NCBI GenBank assembly: GCA_949480205.1
Contig: CASXXK010000007.1
Location: forward strand, 1-39,262
Direction: 5' to 3'
DNA: 39,262 nt
Source of the DNA: an uncultured Candidatus Saccharibacteria bacterium
GTDB lineage: Bacteria; Patescibacteriota; Saccharimonadia; Saccharimonadales; Saccharimonadaceae
Below, one piece after another: positions 17,003-24,357 of the stretch. Made by a program: the position numbers and the translations under genes. Position 1 is the first letter of the stretch, and each line of letters starts with the position of its first letter. The notes under the pieces were generated by a model that worked only from the letters and a program-made list of their open reading frames with translations, was not told the origin of the DNA and did not search any database.

Positions 17003-18277
17003 CTAGAATTTAAACTTCAAACTTGGGTCTTCTTCGGAAATTCGCAATAATTCGTTGTATTTTGCAATGCGCTCCGAACGCGAGAGGGAACCAGTCTTAA
17101 TCTGGCCAGTGCCTAGACCCACCGCAAGATGTGCAATTGAAGTGTCTTCGGTTTCGCCAGAGCGGTGCGACATTATCGTGCGGAAGCCAGCCGTCTTAGC
17201 CATCAAGACGGCATTAATCATCTCCGTCACGGAGCCAATTTGGTTGGGTTTAATGAGAATGGCATTAGCAGCCTTCTCATTAATTCCGCGCTCAAGAAGT
17301 TTAGTATTTGTGACAAAAAGATCGTCACCTACAATCTGAATCTTATCACCCAGGCGTTCGGTCAGCAATTTCCAGCCTTCCCAGTCGCCCTCATCCAAAC
17401 CGTCTTCAATCGAAATTACTGGGTAATTATCCACTACCCATTCATACCAGCTCACCATGTCCTCGGAAGTTTTCCAGGCGCCATCGGTCTTGAGTTCATA
17501 ATGATCGTGGTTCCAGAACTCCGAAGCTGCGACATCTAAGCCCATCGCAATATCTGTGCCTGGGCGGTAACCGGCGGCTTCGATAGCTTCGGTGATGCAT
17601 TCTAACGGCTCGTTGTTGCCTTCACGCACTTTTGGTCCATAACCACCCTCGTCGCCAACAGTGACTGGATAACCGCGCCCCTTCAAGACTTTTTTCAGCT
17701 CATGGAAGACTTCTGTTCCCATGCGTACAGCTTCGGCCATTGTGCCGGCGCCCTTTGGAATAATCATATATTCTTGGAAATCCGTGCACCAATCCGCATG
17801 ACAACCGCCGTTCATCACGTTCATCATCGGCATCGGCAAACACATCTCGGGCGTAGTACCGGCGATAGCAGCAATATACTGATAGAATGGTAAACCTTGG
17901 GCCTTTGCCATAGCCTTGGCGGTGGCTAGCGATACGGCCAGAATAGCGTTAGCGCCAAGTCTTTCTTTATTCTCAGTACCGTCAAGCTCAAGCATCAACT
18001 GATCAACCTTGTTCTGGTCGGCAGTGTTGCCTACTAACAAATCATGAATATCATGGTTGACGTTCCAAACCGCTTTGGAAACACCTTTGCCACCATAATA
18101 CTTCGGGTCGTTATCACGCAATTCTAGGGCCTCGCCAGTGCCAGTTGAAGCACCTGATGGGACAATCGCCCGACCCATGTCGCCCGAAGCTAAAATTACA
18201 TCAGCTTCTACAGTGGGACTGCCGCGGCTGTCTAAAAGTTGCCGGGCCTTAATATCTTGAATCGTAAATTTATCCAT
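17003..18277 (-). CDS. eno: Enolase
   Basis: Enolase interconverts 2-phosphoglycerate and phosphoenolpyruvate in glycolysis. The protein has 424 residues, the usual length. Catalytic and metal residues are in place: PSGASTG loop, [30 protein letters not shown] (Lys base) and SHRSGETED. One conserved loop differs: [16 protein letters not shown] where NGG-HADNNVDIQEFM is common, and the ASTG loop continues TGEA where a basic or aromatic residue usually precedes EA. The catalytic His and Glu of that loop remain. ATG 18277 is chosen over the in-frame TTG 18283 because it lies 6 nt after a TATAAT; there is no Shine-Dalgarno. Confidence 0.97.
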   Translation of the reverse strand: MDKFTIQDIKARQLLDSRGSPTVEADVILASGDMGRAIVPSGASTGTGEALELRDNDPKYYGGKGVSKAVWNVNHDIHDLLVGNTADQNKVDQLMLELDGTENKERLGANAILAVSLATAKAMAKAQGLPFYQYIAAIAGTTPEMCLPMPMMNVMNGGCHADWCTDFQEYMIIPKGAGTMAEAVRMGTEVFHELKKVLKGRGYPVTVGDEGGYGPKVREGNNEPLECITEAIEAAGYRPGTDIAMGLDVAASEFWNHDHYELKTDGAWKTSEDMVSWYEWVVDNYPVISIEDGLDEGDWEGWKLLTERLGDKIQIVGDDLFVTNTKLLERGINEKAANAILIKPNQIGSVTEMINAVLMAKTAGFRTIMSHRSGETEDTSIAHLAVGLGTGQIKTGSLSRSERIAKYNELLRISEEDPSLKFKF

Positions 18278-18283
18278 AACCAA

Positions 18284-18289
18284 ATTATA
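18284..18289 (-). promoter_or_regulatory. -10 box of eno, leaderless layout
   Basis: ATGC-TATAAT on the minus strand, 6 nt before ATG 18277. Divergent from the promoter at 18303-18332. Confidence 0.6.
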
Positions 18290-18302
18290 GCATAGAAATG
18301 TT

Positions 18303-18332
18303 TTGCTTATATTTACTTTTTTGTGCTACAAT
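18303..18332 (+). promoter_or_regulatory. Promoter of the membrane-anchored protein at 18360
   Basis: TTGCTT (18303-18308), 18 nt ending TTGTGC, TACAAT (18327-18332). AAGGAGAG precedes ATG 18360. Confidence 0.6.
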
Positions 18333-18359
18333 AGTAGTAAAGCTTAAGCAAGGAGAGTC

Positions 18360-19586
18360 ATGGACCAAGATCCTACGACTGAAGATCAAGAAACAGTTGC
18401 CCCGGTCGCTCACGAGGTGGACAGTAATTACGCGAAGCGCGATATTAAGATTCCGGCCGAGAAAAAACACACGGGCTTAATCGTTGGTATCATTGTAGCG
18501 GTAGTAGTTTTGCTCTGTGGCGGTTTGGCGCTATGGTTTTTTGCTTGGTATAGCAACCCTAATCAAGTTGCCTATGATGCAGTCAACAACCTGATTCAGT
18601 CCGAGAACGTGGGTTTCGAGGGCGGAATTACGATTTTGAACTCCGATGAAGACAGCCCGCTCGATATGATTTCTATTGCTTTTGATTCAGCTTCCAGCGG
18701 TTTGCCCAATAGCAGTGCTGCCAAAGTTATGTTCATCTTCGACGCCGAGCAAGTTGAAGGCGACCCTCAGATTTTGATTGAAGTCAAGAACGTCGTCATG
18801 CGCGATGGGGTGATATATCTGCAGATTGGTGGGATTATGGATTCAATTAACTCACTTGAGCTCGACGAGGATACTCGTAGCAGCCTGGAAATATTCTTGA
18901 GTACAGTCGAAGTGATTGATAATGAATGGTGGCAGATTTCCATTCCCGACCTATTAGAGACTATGGAGTTACCAGCTGAGCAGACCAATATTTTCACCGA
19001 AATGTATCACTGCGCCACCCAGGCGATGACTAGCGATATGTCGGGCGAGGCTGCGGCAATCTATAAGCAAAATCAATTCGTTGAGATTAAACCCAGCAAG
19101 CGGCTTGCACCGGATGTCGAGAGTGCCACTAATGAGCTAACAGCAGGGCATAAAGCTTATGAATTGAGTATTAACAAGGCTAAAATGGCCAGCTTTGTCA
19201 ATCGTCTGCCAGAGACCAAGGTCGCCGAAGACTTCTTTGCTTGTTATAACGACGTTGCCAGCAAATACGGCGGACAGCGTATCAGCGCTAGCGATTTTGA
19301 CGAAATCACGGCCGATGACGTAGAGTGGCCAGATGCTGATCAATTGCGAGTCTTCTTAGAAATTTCTCAATTTGGCCACAAGTTACGCAGCGTACATTTC
19401 TTTACGTATGATGACGATGGTCAAGATGCTGGTGGCGGCACTGTGATGTTTAAATATGATGCCGTAACCGTGACCCCACCCGAGAGTTATCGTCCGATCA
19501 CGGACCTCTTTGACGAACTTTCAGAGATTTTCAGCCAATTATTTACAGAGCCAATAGAAGATAGTGAGGAATACGTATGGGATTAG
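18360..19586 (+). CDS. Single-pass membrane-anchored protein, unknown ectodomain
   Basis: A protein of 408 residues: an acidic cytoplasmic N-terminus (about 38 residues), one membrane helix (about residues 40-62, LIVGIIVAVVVLLCGG), and a large acidic extracytoplasmic domain with two cysteines. The repeated beta-like pattern (FEGGITILNS, MFIFDAEQVEG, GVIYLQIGG, WWQISIPDL) recalls LppX/LolA-like lipoprotein folds such as DUF6612, but I cannot assign a family. The last codons overlap the FtsA-like gene by 10 nt, so the two are coupled and may act together at the envelope or division site (inference). Confidence 0.7.
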   Translation: MDQDPTTEDQETVAPVAHEVDSNYAKRDIKIPAEKKHTGLIVGIIVAVVVLLCGGLALWFFAWYSNPNQVAYDAVNNLIQSENVGFEGGITILNSDEDSPLDMISIAFDSASSGLPNSSAAKVMFIFDAEQVEGDPQILIEVKNVVMRDGVIYLQIGGIMDSINSLELDEDTRSSLEIFLSTVEVIDNEWWQISIPDLLETMELPAEQTNIFTEMYHCATQAMTSDMSGEAAAIYKQNQFVEIKPSKRLAPDVESATNELTAGHKAYELSINKAKMASFVNRLPETKVAEDFFACYNDVASKYGGQRISASDFDEITADDVEWPDADQLRVFLEISQFGHKLRSVHFFTYDDDGQDAGGGTVMFKYDAVTVTPPESYRPITDLFDELSEIFSQLFTEPIEDSEEYVWD

Positions 19587-20977
19587 GGAAAATGCAACTT
19601 CTAAAAAAAGCGAAAACTGTTGCCAGTGGCAAAATGGCGCAGGTGAGCCAGGCCGTTAAAACCAGAAAGACCGACGACGGCACTTCTAAAGCTGACGAAC
19701 TGGCTCAAATTTATGATGAGCAAAAGTCCGAATTAAAGGATGGCAGCTCCGATGACACTATTTTGGCGCTGGACATTGGCACCGAGAATGTCAAAGCAGT
19801 GATTGCTCGCCAAAACAAGTCGGGCGGTTTGGACATTATCGGTATTGGCCGTGCACGGCAAGCGTCTACCAATATGTACGCCGGTGCGATTGCGGATATT
19901 CCGGCTGTAGTTAGCGTTTGTGAAAAGGCCCTGAGTCAAGCCGAAAAAATGTCTGGAACCACAAGTAAGCTGACCGTGGTCGGTATTGCGGGCGAGCTGA
20001 TTAAAGGCAACACCAGCACCGTACGCTATCGCCGCAAGAGTGGTAACAAGCCGTTGTCCGAACAAGAAATGGCGCTGATTATTAAGCGGGTACAGGATCG
20101 CGCAGGTGAGCAAGCTCGTCAGGCGATCGCGGACGAAACCAATAATCCCGACGTAGAAGTACGTCTGATCAACTCTGCAATTGTTAGTATTAGCATTGAT
20201 GGCTACAAGATTTCTAACCCAATTGGCTTCAAGGGGACGGATGTTGTAATTCAGTTTTACACGGCTTTTGCACCACTAGTGCATATTTCTGCTATTGAGA
20301 AGGTTTGTGCCGAACTTAGCTTGGATTTGCTCGCTGTGGCCGTAGAGCCATTTGCGGTCTGCCGTGCTTGCTTGGGTGATGACTTGGACAGTAATTTCTC
20401 CGGCATTGTGATGGATATTGGTGGTGGCACTACAGACATTGCCGTGGTAGACGACGGCGGTGTTGAAGGGACCAAGATGTTTAGCATCGGTGGTCGCAGC
20501 TTTACGCACCAGATTGCCGAGACTCTTGATGTGGATTTTGAAACTGCCGAGAAATATAAGCTCGCTATCAAGAATCCTACTAAGGTACCGGCCGACATTA
20601 AGGACAAGATGCTAGTTGCAATTCGACGTAATTTGGCCGTGTGGCTCTCAGGCGTAGAGATTACGCTTGAAGAATTCAACCTGACCGACATGCTGCCAAA
20701 CAAGATTTTGCTCTGTGGGGGCGGCGCGGGTTTAAATGAATTGCAAGACGTTTTGGCGACGACCGACTGGTTCAAAGAATTGCCATTCGCGCGCCGCCCA
20801 GTAGTACACTTGGTGGAGACCGCGGATATTCCGGGCATCACCAACACTACAGATGCGGTACTAGATTATTCATATGTTACTGCGCTTGGCTTGCTCCGCG
20901 TTGCACTCGATACGCTAGCTGGCGTACCTGAGGAATCCGGACTTCGTGCCAAATTAGCTAAATTGTTGCAAAACTAG
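19577..20977 (+). CDS. ftsA: FtsA-like actin-fold cell division protein
   Basis: An actin/Hsp70-fold ATPase of 466 residues. After a charged N-terminal extension of about 58 residues comes phosphate-1 LALDIGTENVKA, an SHS2-type subdomain (VVGIAGELIKGNTSTVRYRR...), phosphate-2 MDIGGGTTDIAVV and adenosine loop ILLCGGGAGLNEL. The C-terminal RAKLAKLLQN could be the amphipathic membrane-targeting helix of FtsA. PilM is the main alternative; the SHS2 insertion and tail favour FtsA. There is no ftsZ next to it. The N-terminal extension is longer than in E. coli FtsA. Start ATG 19577 overlaps the upstream gene; ATG 19592 is a possible alternative. Confidence 0.75.
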   Translation: MGLGKMQLLKKAKTVASGKMAQVSQAVKTRKTDDGTSKADELAQIYDEQKSELKDGSSDDTILALDIGTENVKAVIARQNKSGGLDIIGIGRARQASTNMYAGAIADIPAVVSVCEKALSQAEKMSGTTSKLTVVGIAGELIKGNTSTVRYRRKSGNKPLSEQEMALIIKRVQDRAGEQARQAIADETNNPDVEVRLINSAIVSISIDGYKISNPIGFKGTDVVIQFYTAFAPLVHISAIEKVCAELSLDLLAVAVEPFAVCRACLGDDLDSNFSGIVMDIGGGTTDIAVVDDGGVEGTKMFSIGGRSFTHQIAETLDVDFETAEKYKLAIKNPTKVPADIKDKMLVAIRRNLAVWLSGVEITLEEFNLTDMLPNKILLCGGGAGLNELQDVLATTDWFKELPFARRPVVHLVETADIPGITNTTDAVLDYSYVTALGLLRVALDTLAGVPEESGLRAKLAKLLQN

Positions 20978-20998
20978 CCCCGAAACAGCCTACAGATA

Positions 20999-21027
20999 TT
21001 GACAAAACTGATAATCTGTGGTACAAT
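20999..21027 (+). promoter_or_regulatory. Promoter of the structured leader at 21030-21237
   Basis: TTGACA (20999-21004), 17 nt ending CTGTGG, TACAAT (21022-21027). Close to consensus. Confidence 0.8.
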
Positions 21028-21029
21028 GG

Positions 21030-21237
21030 AATTATGGCATGCTTGATGTCATGATTTTGCAATGTTAGCCGGTACCGGCTTTTCTATTACGATAATAGAA
21101 AAGCCTAACCTATAGCTAAAGCTATTTAAAAGATAACTGATTTTAGATATTTTTGCCCCATTTATTGACCAGATTGGCCAGTAGTTGGGGCAAAAATACG
21201 AGTTTGCCCATAATTTTTCTTCAGAGAGGAGTTAACT
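21030..21237 (+). promoter_or_regulatory. Long structured 5' leader
   Basis: About 205 nt between promoter and ATG with two strong hairpins. The first (21064-21109) pairs gcttttctatta with taatagaaaagc (12 bp, cga loop); its left arm is interrupted by the self-complementary gccggtaccggc, beyond which gtta pairs with taac. The second pairs 21148-21160 with 21186-21198, 13 bp without mismatch (tatttttgcccca / tggggcaaaaata). AGGAG and ATG 21238 lie about 30 nt further. This could be a riboswitch or protein-binding leader, but no known class is recognised. Confidence 0.6.
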
Positions 21238-22146
21238 ATGAGCGAACTATCAAGATTATTGATCCAAAATGGCTACACGATTAAGTCGGAGGTGAGCGCC
21301 ACTGGCAATACGTTGCAGCTCAAGGCTTATCACGGTGATGAATTTGTAATAATCGATTTTGCACCGGGAGAAACCTTATTGCTGAGCGCTGGTGATGAGC
21401 CAGGGTGGGAACAACTTTTAGCGCGCACCCGTCCGATCTGTACGCAATTCATGAAGGCAGAGCCAATCTGCGCTTACGACGCTAAGGTCATGTTTGCGAA
21501 TACGCACTATCTGGAATGGAACATTGCCTGTCCGGAGCGTCATCTCCATCAATTAGTTAACCGCTTGGGTGATTATGCCGTTATTGAAGTTAGTAACCTG
21601 CAGTTGTTTGGCAAATACCAGCTGAATGACTTCGTGGATAAGGAAGCGCGGTGGATTTGCGCGGAGGCTAATCGAGCACGTAGAGTGTATGCTGGGGTTT
21701 ATGGTAAGGATCCGGCAACCTGTGACGTGGTGCGCCTGAGTAAAGCCAACGAACTGGAGCTGTTTTTGGAATACACCATGGCCTTGAGCGCAAAAGTCGA
21801 TGCTGAGCGATACGCCCAACAAACCTTTGGCGGAAATCAGGATATACTGTTGGCTTGGATGGGAGGAGCAATGCTTGAAACGCAGATGCGTATATTGGAT
21901 CTGGCATTGGATTATATTATCAATGCGATTTGTCAGAAAGCTAAAATTGCCATCCTGTCGGAACCAAGCAAACAACATCGTCTACAGGTTGACGAGACAA
22001 GCTTCTATAAATGGTATAATTTCTATGGAGAGCATCTGCAACGGGTTTGCCCTAGTCAGAAATCTTTGGATGAGTTAGCTAAAAAATATCAACTCGGTGA
22101 AGATATATCGGACTACGCCCCTACAGCCGATTGGCATACGTTCTGA
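21238..22146 (+). CDS. Hypothetical protein with structured leader
   Basis: A 302-residue protein I cannot assign. It seems soluble: no signal peptide; mixed composition; a beta-rich first 100 residues (LQLKAYHGDEFVIIDFAPGETLLLSAG) followed by mostly helical sequence. AGGAG six bases before ATG supports the start. It has its own consensus promoter, a leader of about 205 nt and a strong terminator, so it is an independently controlled unit. The gene at 22428 has a similar promoter and a long leader. Function unknown. Confidence 0.8.
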   Translation: MSELSRLLIQNGYTIKSEVSATGNTLQLKAYHGDEFVIIDFAPGETLLLSAGDEPGWEQLLARTRPICTQFMKAEPICAYDAKVMFANTHYLEWNIACPERHLHQLVNRLGDYAVIEVSNLQLFGKYQLNDFVDKEARWICAEANRARRVYAGVYGKDPATCDVVRLSKANELELFLEYTMALSAKVDAERYAQQTFGGNQDILLAWMGGAMLETQMRILDLALDYIINAICQKAKIAILSEPSKQHRLQVDETSFYKWYNFYGEHLQRVCPSQKSLDELAKKYQLGEDISDYAPTADWHTF

Positions 22147-22157
22147 AATCAGTTACG

Positions 22158-22190
22158 AAACACCCGCCGATTTTGTCGACGGGTGTTTTT
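22158..22190 (+). terminator. Terminator
   Basis: AAACACCCG-CCGA-ttttg-TCGA-CGGGTGTTT with T-tract TTTTT. Ends the unit at 21238-22146. Confidence 0.9.
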
Positions 22191-22229
22191 ATGTCCAGAT
22201 TCATTAGGTATAAATTTATGTCAAAATAC

Positions 22230-22258
22230 TTGACAAAAAGCATAACCTGTGCTACAAT
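22230..22258 (+). promoter_or_regulatory. Promoter of the unit at 22428
   Basis: TTGACA (22230-22235), 17 nt ending CTGTGC, TACAAT (22253-22258). Confidence 0.8.
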
Positions 22259-22427
22259 GTTCACGTAAACTACAGGTTTAGCGCATTAAAAAACTAAGGA
22301 GAAAAGTATTGTATTAGGCTCCATCGTGGTTGCAAAAATGCGCTATCTTCAAATGTTTAGAAAGCTTAGCTCAACTGGCAAATAGTGAAAACGAATGCCG
22401 GCTGAAGACTGGGTAGGAGGGAAACAG
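22259..22427 (+). promoter_or_regulatory. Leader with long-range pairing and possible short ORF
   Basis: About 165 nt. The 9-base arms tagcgcatt (22279-22287) and aatgcgcta (22337-22345) are perfectly complementary. Between them lies AAGGAG (22296-22301). Six bases later an ATT at 22308 opens a 25-codon frame (IVLGSIVVAKMRYLQMFRKL...) that stops at 22385, just before the main gene's own TAGGAGGG. If ATT, or ATG 22338 in the same frame, is used, this would be a leader peptide whose ribosome site sits inside the hairpin loop. Translation is unproven. Confidence 0.35.
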
Positions 22428-23033
22428 ATGGCAACAAGAATCTTTATTAGAGATGGGTACGATTCTGGCTGTGCTGGGTATTGCTTGTATTATGCATGCA
22501 ATAACGGCACGCTGCGTGTTGACTGGTGTGGCTTTGCCAGCGCAGAAGTGACCGGCGTCAAACCAGGCGAGGCCTATATCGTAACACAGGATGATGATAA
22601 CCTCACTCTTAATATCAGCCCGTTAAAATTGCCTCGTCGTGATGATGATTTGCTGATGTGGCTGCTGGGATTTGGTAAAGAACAGCGGACGCACCGCTAT
22701 AAAGATTACGCAGAGTTGCGACAGAGGAGGCTTCCTTGGGAGTTACGATATTATGGCCCGAACATTTTGGACGAGAGGGATGGTGCAGAATGCCTTATTT
22801 CGGGCAAGGGTTACAGTTTTGATTTTTTGGTTTGGGAGGGCAAATTCATCCGAGTGGCGGCGTATATTGGTCGTAACTGCAGGGTAGACAAAGACTTTGT
22901 CAAGAAAATCATAAACGAACGGCAAACCCGATTGTCTTCTATCGCATTACCTTTCCCGAGAGTTTTTATTCAAAAAGTTCTGCACGACAGATTCGGTTTG
23001 GCGGCTGACGAAATTGAGATCTATCAGGAATAG
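22428..23033 (+). CDS. Hypothetical protein
   Basis: A 201-residue protein of no family known to me. It begins MATRIFIRDGYDSGCAGYCL and is rich in aromatic and acidic residues with paired aspartates (TQDDDNLTL, RRDDDLLMW). There is no signal peptide or membrane helix, although five cysteines occur in the first 100 residues. ATG 22428 is chosen over the upstream in-frame ATG 22395 because TAGGAGGG lies at ideal spacing. Transcribed alone between a consensus promoter and a terminator; converges with the pseudouridine synthase gene. Confidence 0.75.
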   Translation: MATRIFIRDGYDSGCAGYCLYYACNNGTLRVDWCGFASAEVTGVKPGEAYIVTQDDDNLTLNISPLKLPRRDDDLLMWLLGFGKEQRTHRYKDYAELRQRRLPWELRYYGPNILDERDGAECLISGKGYSFDFLVWEGKFIRVAAYIGRNCRVDKDFVKKIINERQTRLSSIALPFPRVFIQKVLHDRFGLAADEIEIYQE

Positions 23034-23072
23034 TCTTTTTCGGATGCGTCTATACCCCAGTACAGAACAATT

Positions 23073-23107
23073 GCCCCCTGGTCGCTTCGGCGCTCAGGGG
23101 TGTTTTT
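23073..23107 (+). terminator. Terminator with UUCG-type loop
   Basis: CCCCTG ... CAGGGG around a cTTCGg tetraloop, then T5. Ends the gene at 22428-23033. Confidence 0.85.
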
Positions 23108-23111
23108 ATTG

Positions 23112-23789
23112 CTAAACTTTCTGCACTTCTGTAAAATCCCCAGATTTTAGCCCATCCAAGCGATACGGGCCAAAATCTGTGCGGTGCAGACTCACCACTG
23201 TATAACCTAATGCGCCAAAAGTTCGGCGAATTTGGCGGTTGCGACCTTCGGTCATCATCACTCGCCATTTTTTGCGTCGATCGTCCATTTTTTCTAATCC
23301 AAGTCGTGAGCGTCCGTCTGGCAAATCAATTCCAAAATCGGCAATCATCTGTTGATGCAGAGGTTGCAAGGGCTGATCTAATTCCACCTCATATATCTTC
23401 ACCTTAGTAAACTTGGGGTGAGTCATTTTGAAAGCAAAATCACCGTCATTAGTTAACAAGATTAGGCCTGATGAGTCTCTATCTAAACGACCAACGGTTT
23501 TAAGCTCATGGTATTTTTCCGGTAGCAACTCATACAAAGTTGGAAAATCCCCCTGACGCTTGCGTGAGCAAACGTAGCCAGCTGGTTTATTGAGCGCAAG
23601 ATAAGTATATCCCTCAAGAAAGGGGACTATACTTCCATTATAGCACACCTTATTACTTTTGTCAATACGGGCGCCCAAAACTGCCGGTTTTTCATCAATA
23701 AATACTTTGCCGGCCGCAATCAAATCGTCAGCTTCACGCCGCGAGACGCCTAAGCTTTCCGCTAAAAACTTGTTGAGACGTACGGGCAT
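23112..23789 (-). CDS. RsuA/RluB-family rRNA pseudouridine synthase
   Basis: It isomerises a specific uridine of 16S or 23S rRNA to pseudouridine. The 225-residue protein has an N-terminal S4 RNA-binding domain (RLNKFLAESLGVSRREADDLI) and a catalytic domain with LNKPAGYVC, GRLDRDSSGLILLTNDG (catalytic Asp103) and the C-terminal EGRNRQIRRTFGALGYTVVSLHR. Which rRNA position is modified cannot be told; RluB-like is the best guess. The coding sequence contains a full consensus promoter in its own direction (P5). The response-regulator gene lies 4 nt upstream, so it is probably co-transcribed with the two-component genes. Confidence 0.92.
   Translation of the reverse strand: MPVRLNKFLAESLGVSRREADDLIAAGKVFIDEKPAVLGARIDKSNKVCYNGSIVPFLEGYTYLALNKPAGYVCSRKRQGDFPTLYELLPEKYHELKTVGRLDRDSSGLILLTNDGDFAFKMTHPKFTKVKIYEVELDQPLQPLHQQMIADFGIDLPDGRSRLGLEKMDDRRKKWRVMMTEGRNRQIRRTFGALGYTVVSLHRTDFGPYRLDGLKSGDFTEVQKV
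23637..23665 (-). promoter_or_regulatory. Promoter-like sequence P5 inside the pseudouridine synthase gene
   Basis: Minus strand: TTGACA (23665-23660), 17 nt ending GTGTGC, TATAAT (23642-23637), then GGAAGTATAG. It encodes the residues DKSNKVCYNG. It could start a shorter transcript of the same gene; no suitable start codon lies close behind. Confidence 0.4.
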
Positions 23790-23793
23790 GACT

Positions 23794-24357
23794 TTATACC
23801 TGTGGTGGCATGGTAGTTTGGTCTAAGCTACCTAGCGGCTGTGCGGGAGTAACGTTGGCTGCTGGCGGAACTGGCTGCGCAACGGGTTCGGCGCGTGGAA
23901 TATTTAGGACGGGCTCCGGAATTGGTGCTGGGGCGCTTGGTTCTGGAGCATTGGCTGGTGCGACGGGAGAAATTGTGCCGTCAGCGGCGCGATCGCCCAG
24001 AACTTCATGTACGACATTTACTACATCCTCAATTCCGACTTGTGATTTTACCAAATAACGGTCGGCGCCCAAGTTCTCGCCACGTTCGCGCTGGTCCTCC
24101 GACGAAAGCGCTGTCATCATGATTACTTTGATATCTTTGGTTTCAGGAGTGGAACGCAAAATGTCAAGCATGTCAAATCCCGAAATTTTGGGCATCATGA
24201 CATCGGAAATTACCAAATCTGGACGTTCGCGGACGGCTACAGCTAGAGCTTCTTCACCATCACCGGCGGAAACGATAGTATATCCCTCGGCGGTCAGTCT
24301 GATACTATAGATTTCGCGAAGGCTATTGTCGTCTTCGACTAGCATGATTTTGCTCAT
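23794..24357 (-). CDS. Stand-alone response regulator with Pro/Ala-rich tail
   Basis: A receiver domain (residues 1-122) with acidic Asp9/Asp10, phospho-acceptor Asp52 in LVISDVMMP, the MMTALS threonine/serine and Lys in YLVKSQ. The remaining 65 residues are Pro/Ala-rich and disordered (PAPIPEPVLNIPRAEPVAQP). There is no DNA-binding or enzymatic output domain, so it acts by protein contact, CheY-like, or through its tail. Its ATG touches the kinase stop (TAA-ATG), with AAGGAG inside the end of the kinase gene, indicating coupling. It is the cognate partner of the kinase upstream. Confidence 0.9.
   Translation of the reverse strand: MSKIMLVEDDNSLREIYSIRLTAEGYTIVSAGDGEEALAVAVRERPDLVISDVMMPKISGFDMLDILRSTPETKDIKVIMMTALSSEDQRERGENLGADRYLVKSQVGIEDVVNVVHEVLGDRAADGTISPVAPANAPEPSAPAPIPEPVLNIPRAEPVAQPVPPAANVTPAQPLGSLDQTTMPPQV

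Noticed and set aside
19577-20977. PilM instead of FtsA
   Set aside because: No pilN/pilO/pilQ or pilin genes are adjacent, and an SHS2-like region plus amphipathic C-terminus fit FtsA better; not fully excluded.
23637-23665. Promoter element inserted into the pseudouridine synthase gene
   Set aside because: The protein aligns without gap to RsuA/RluB members here, so the promoter match lies within native codons, not within an insertion.
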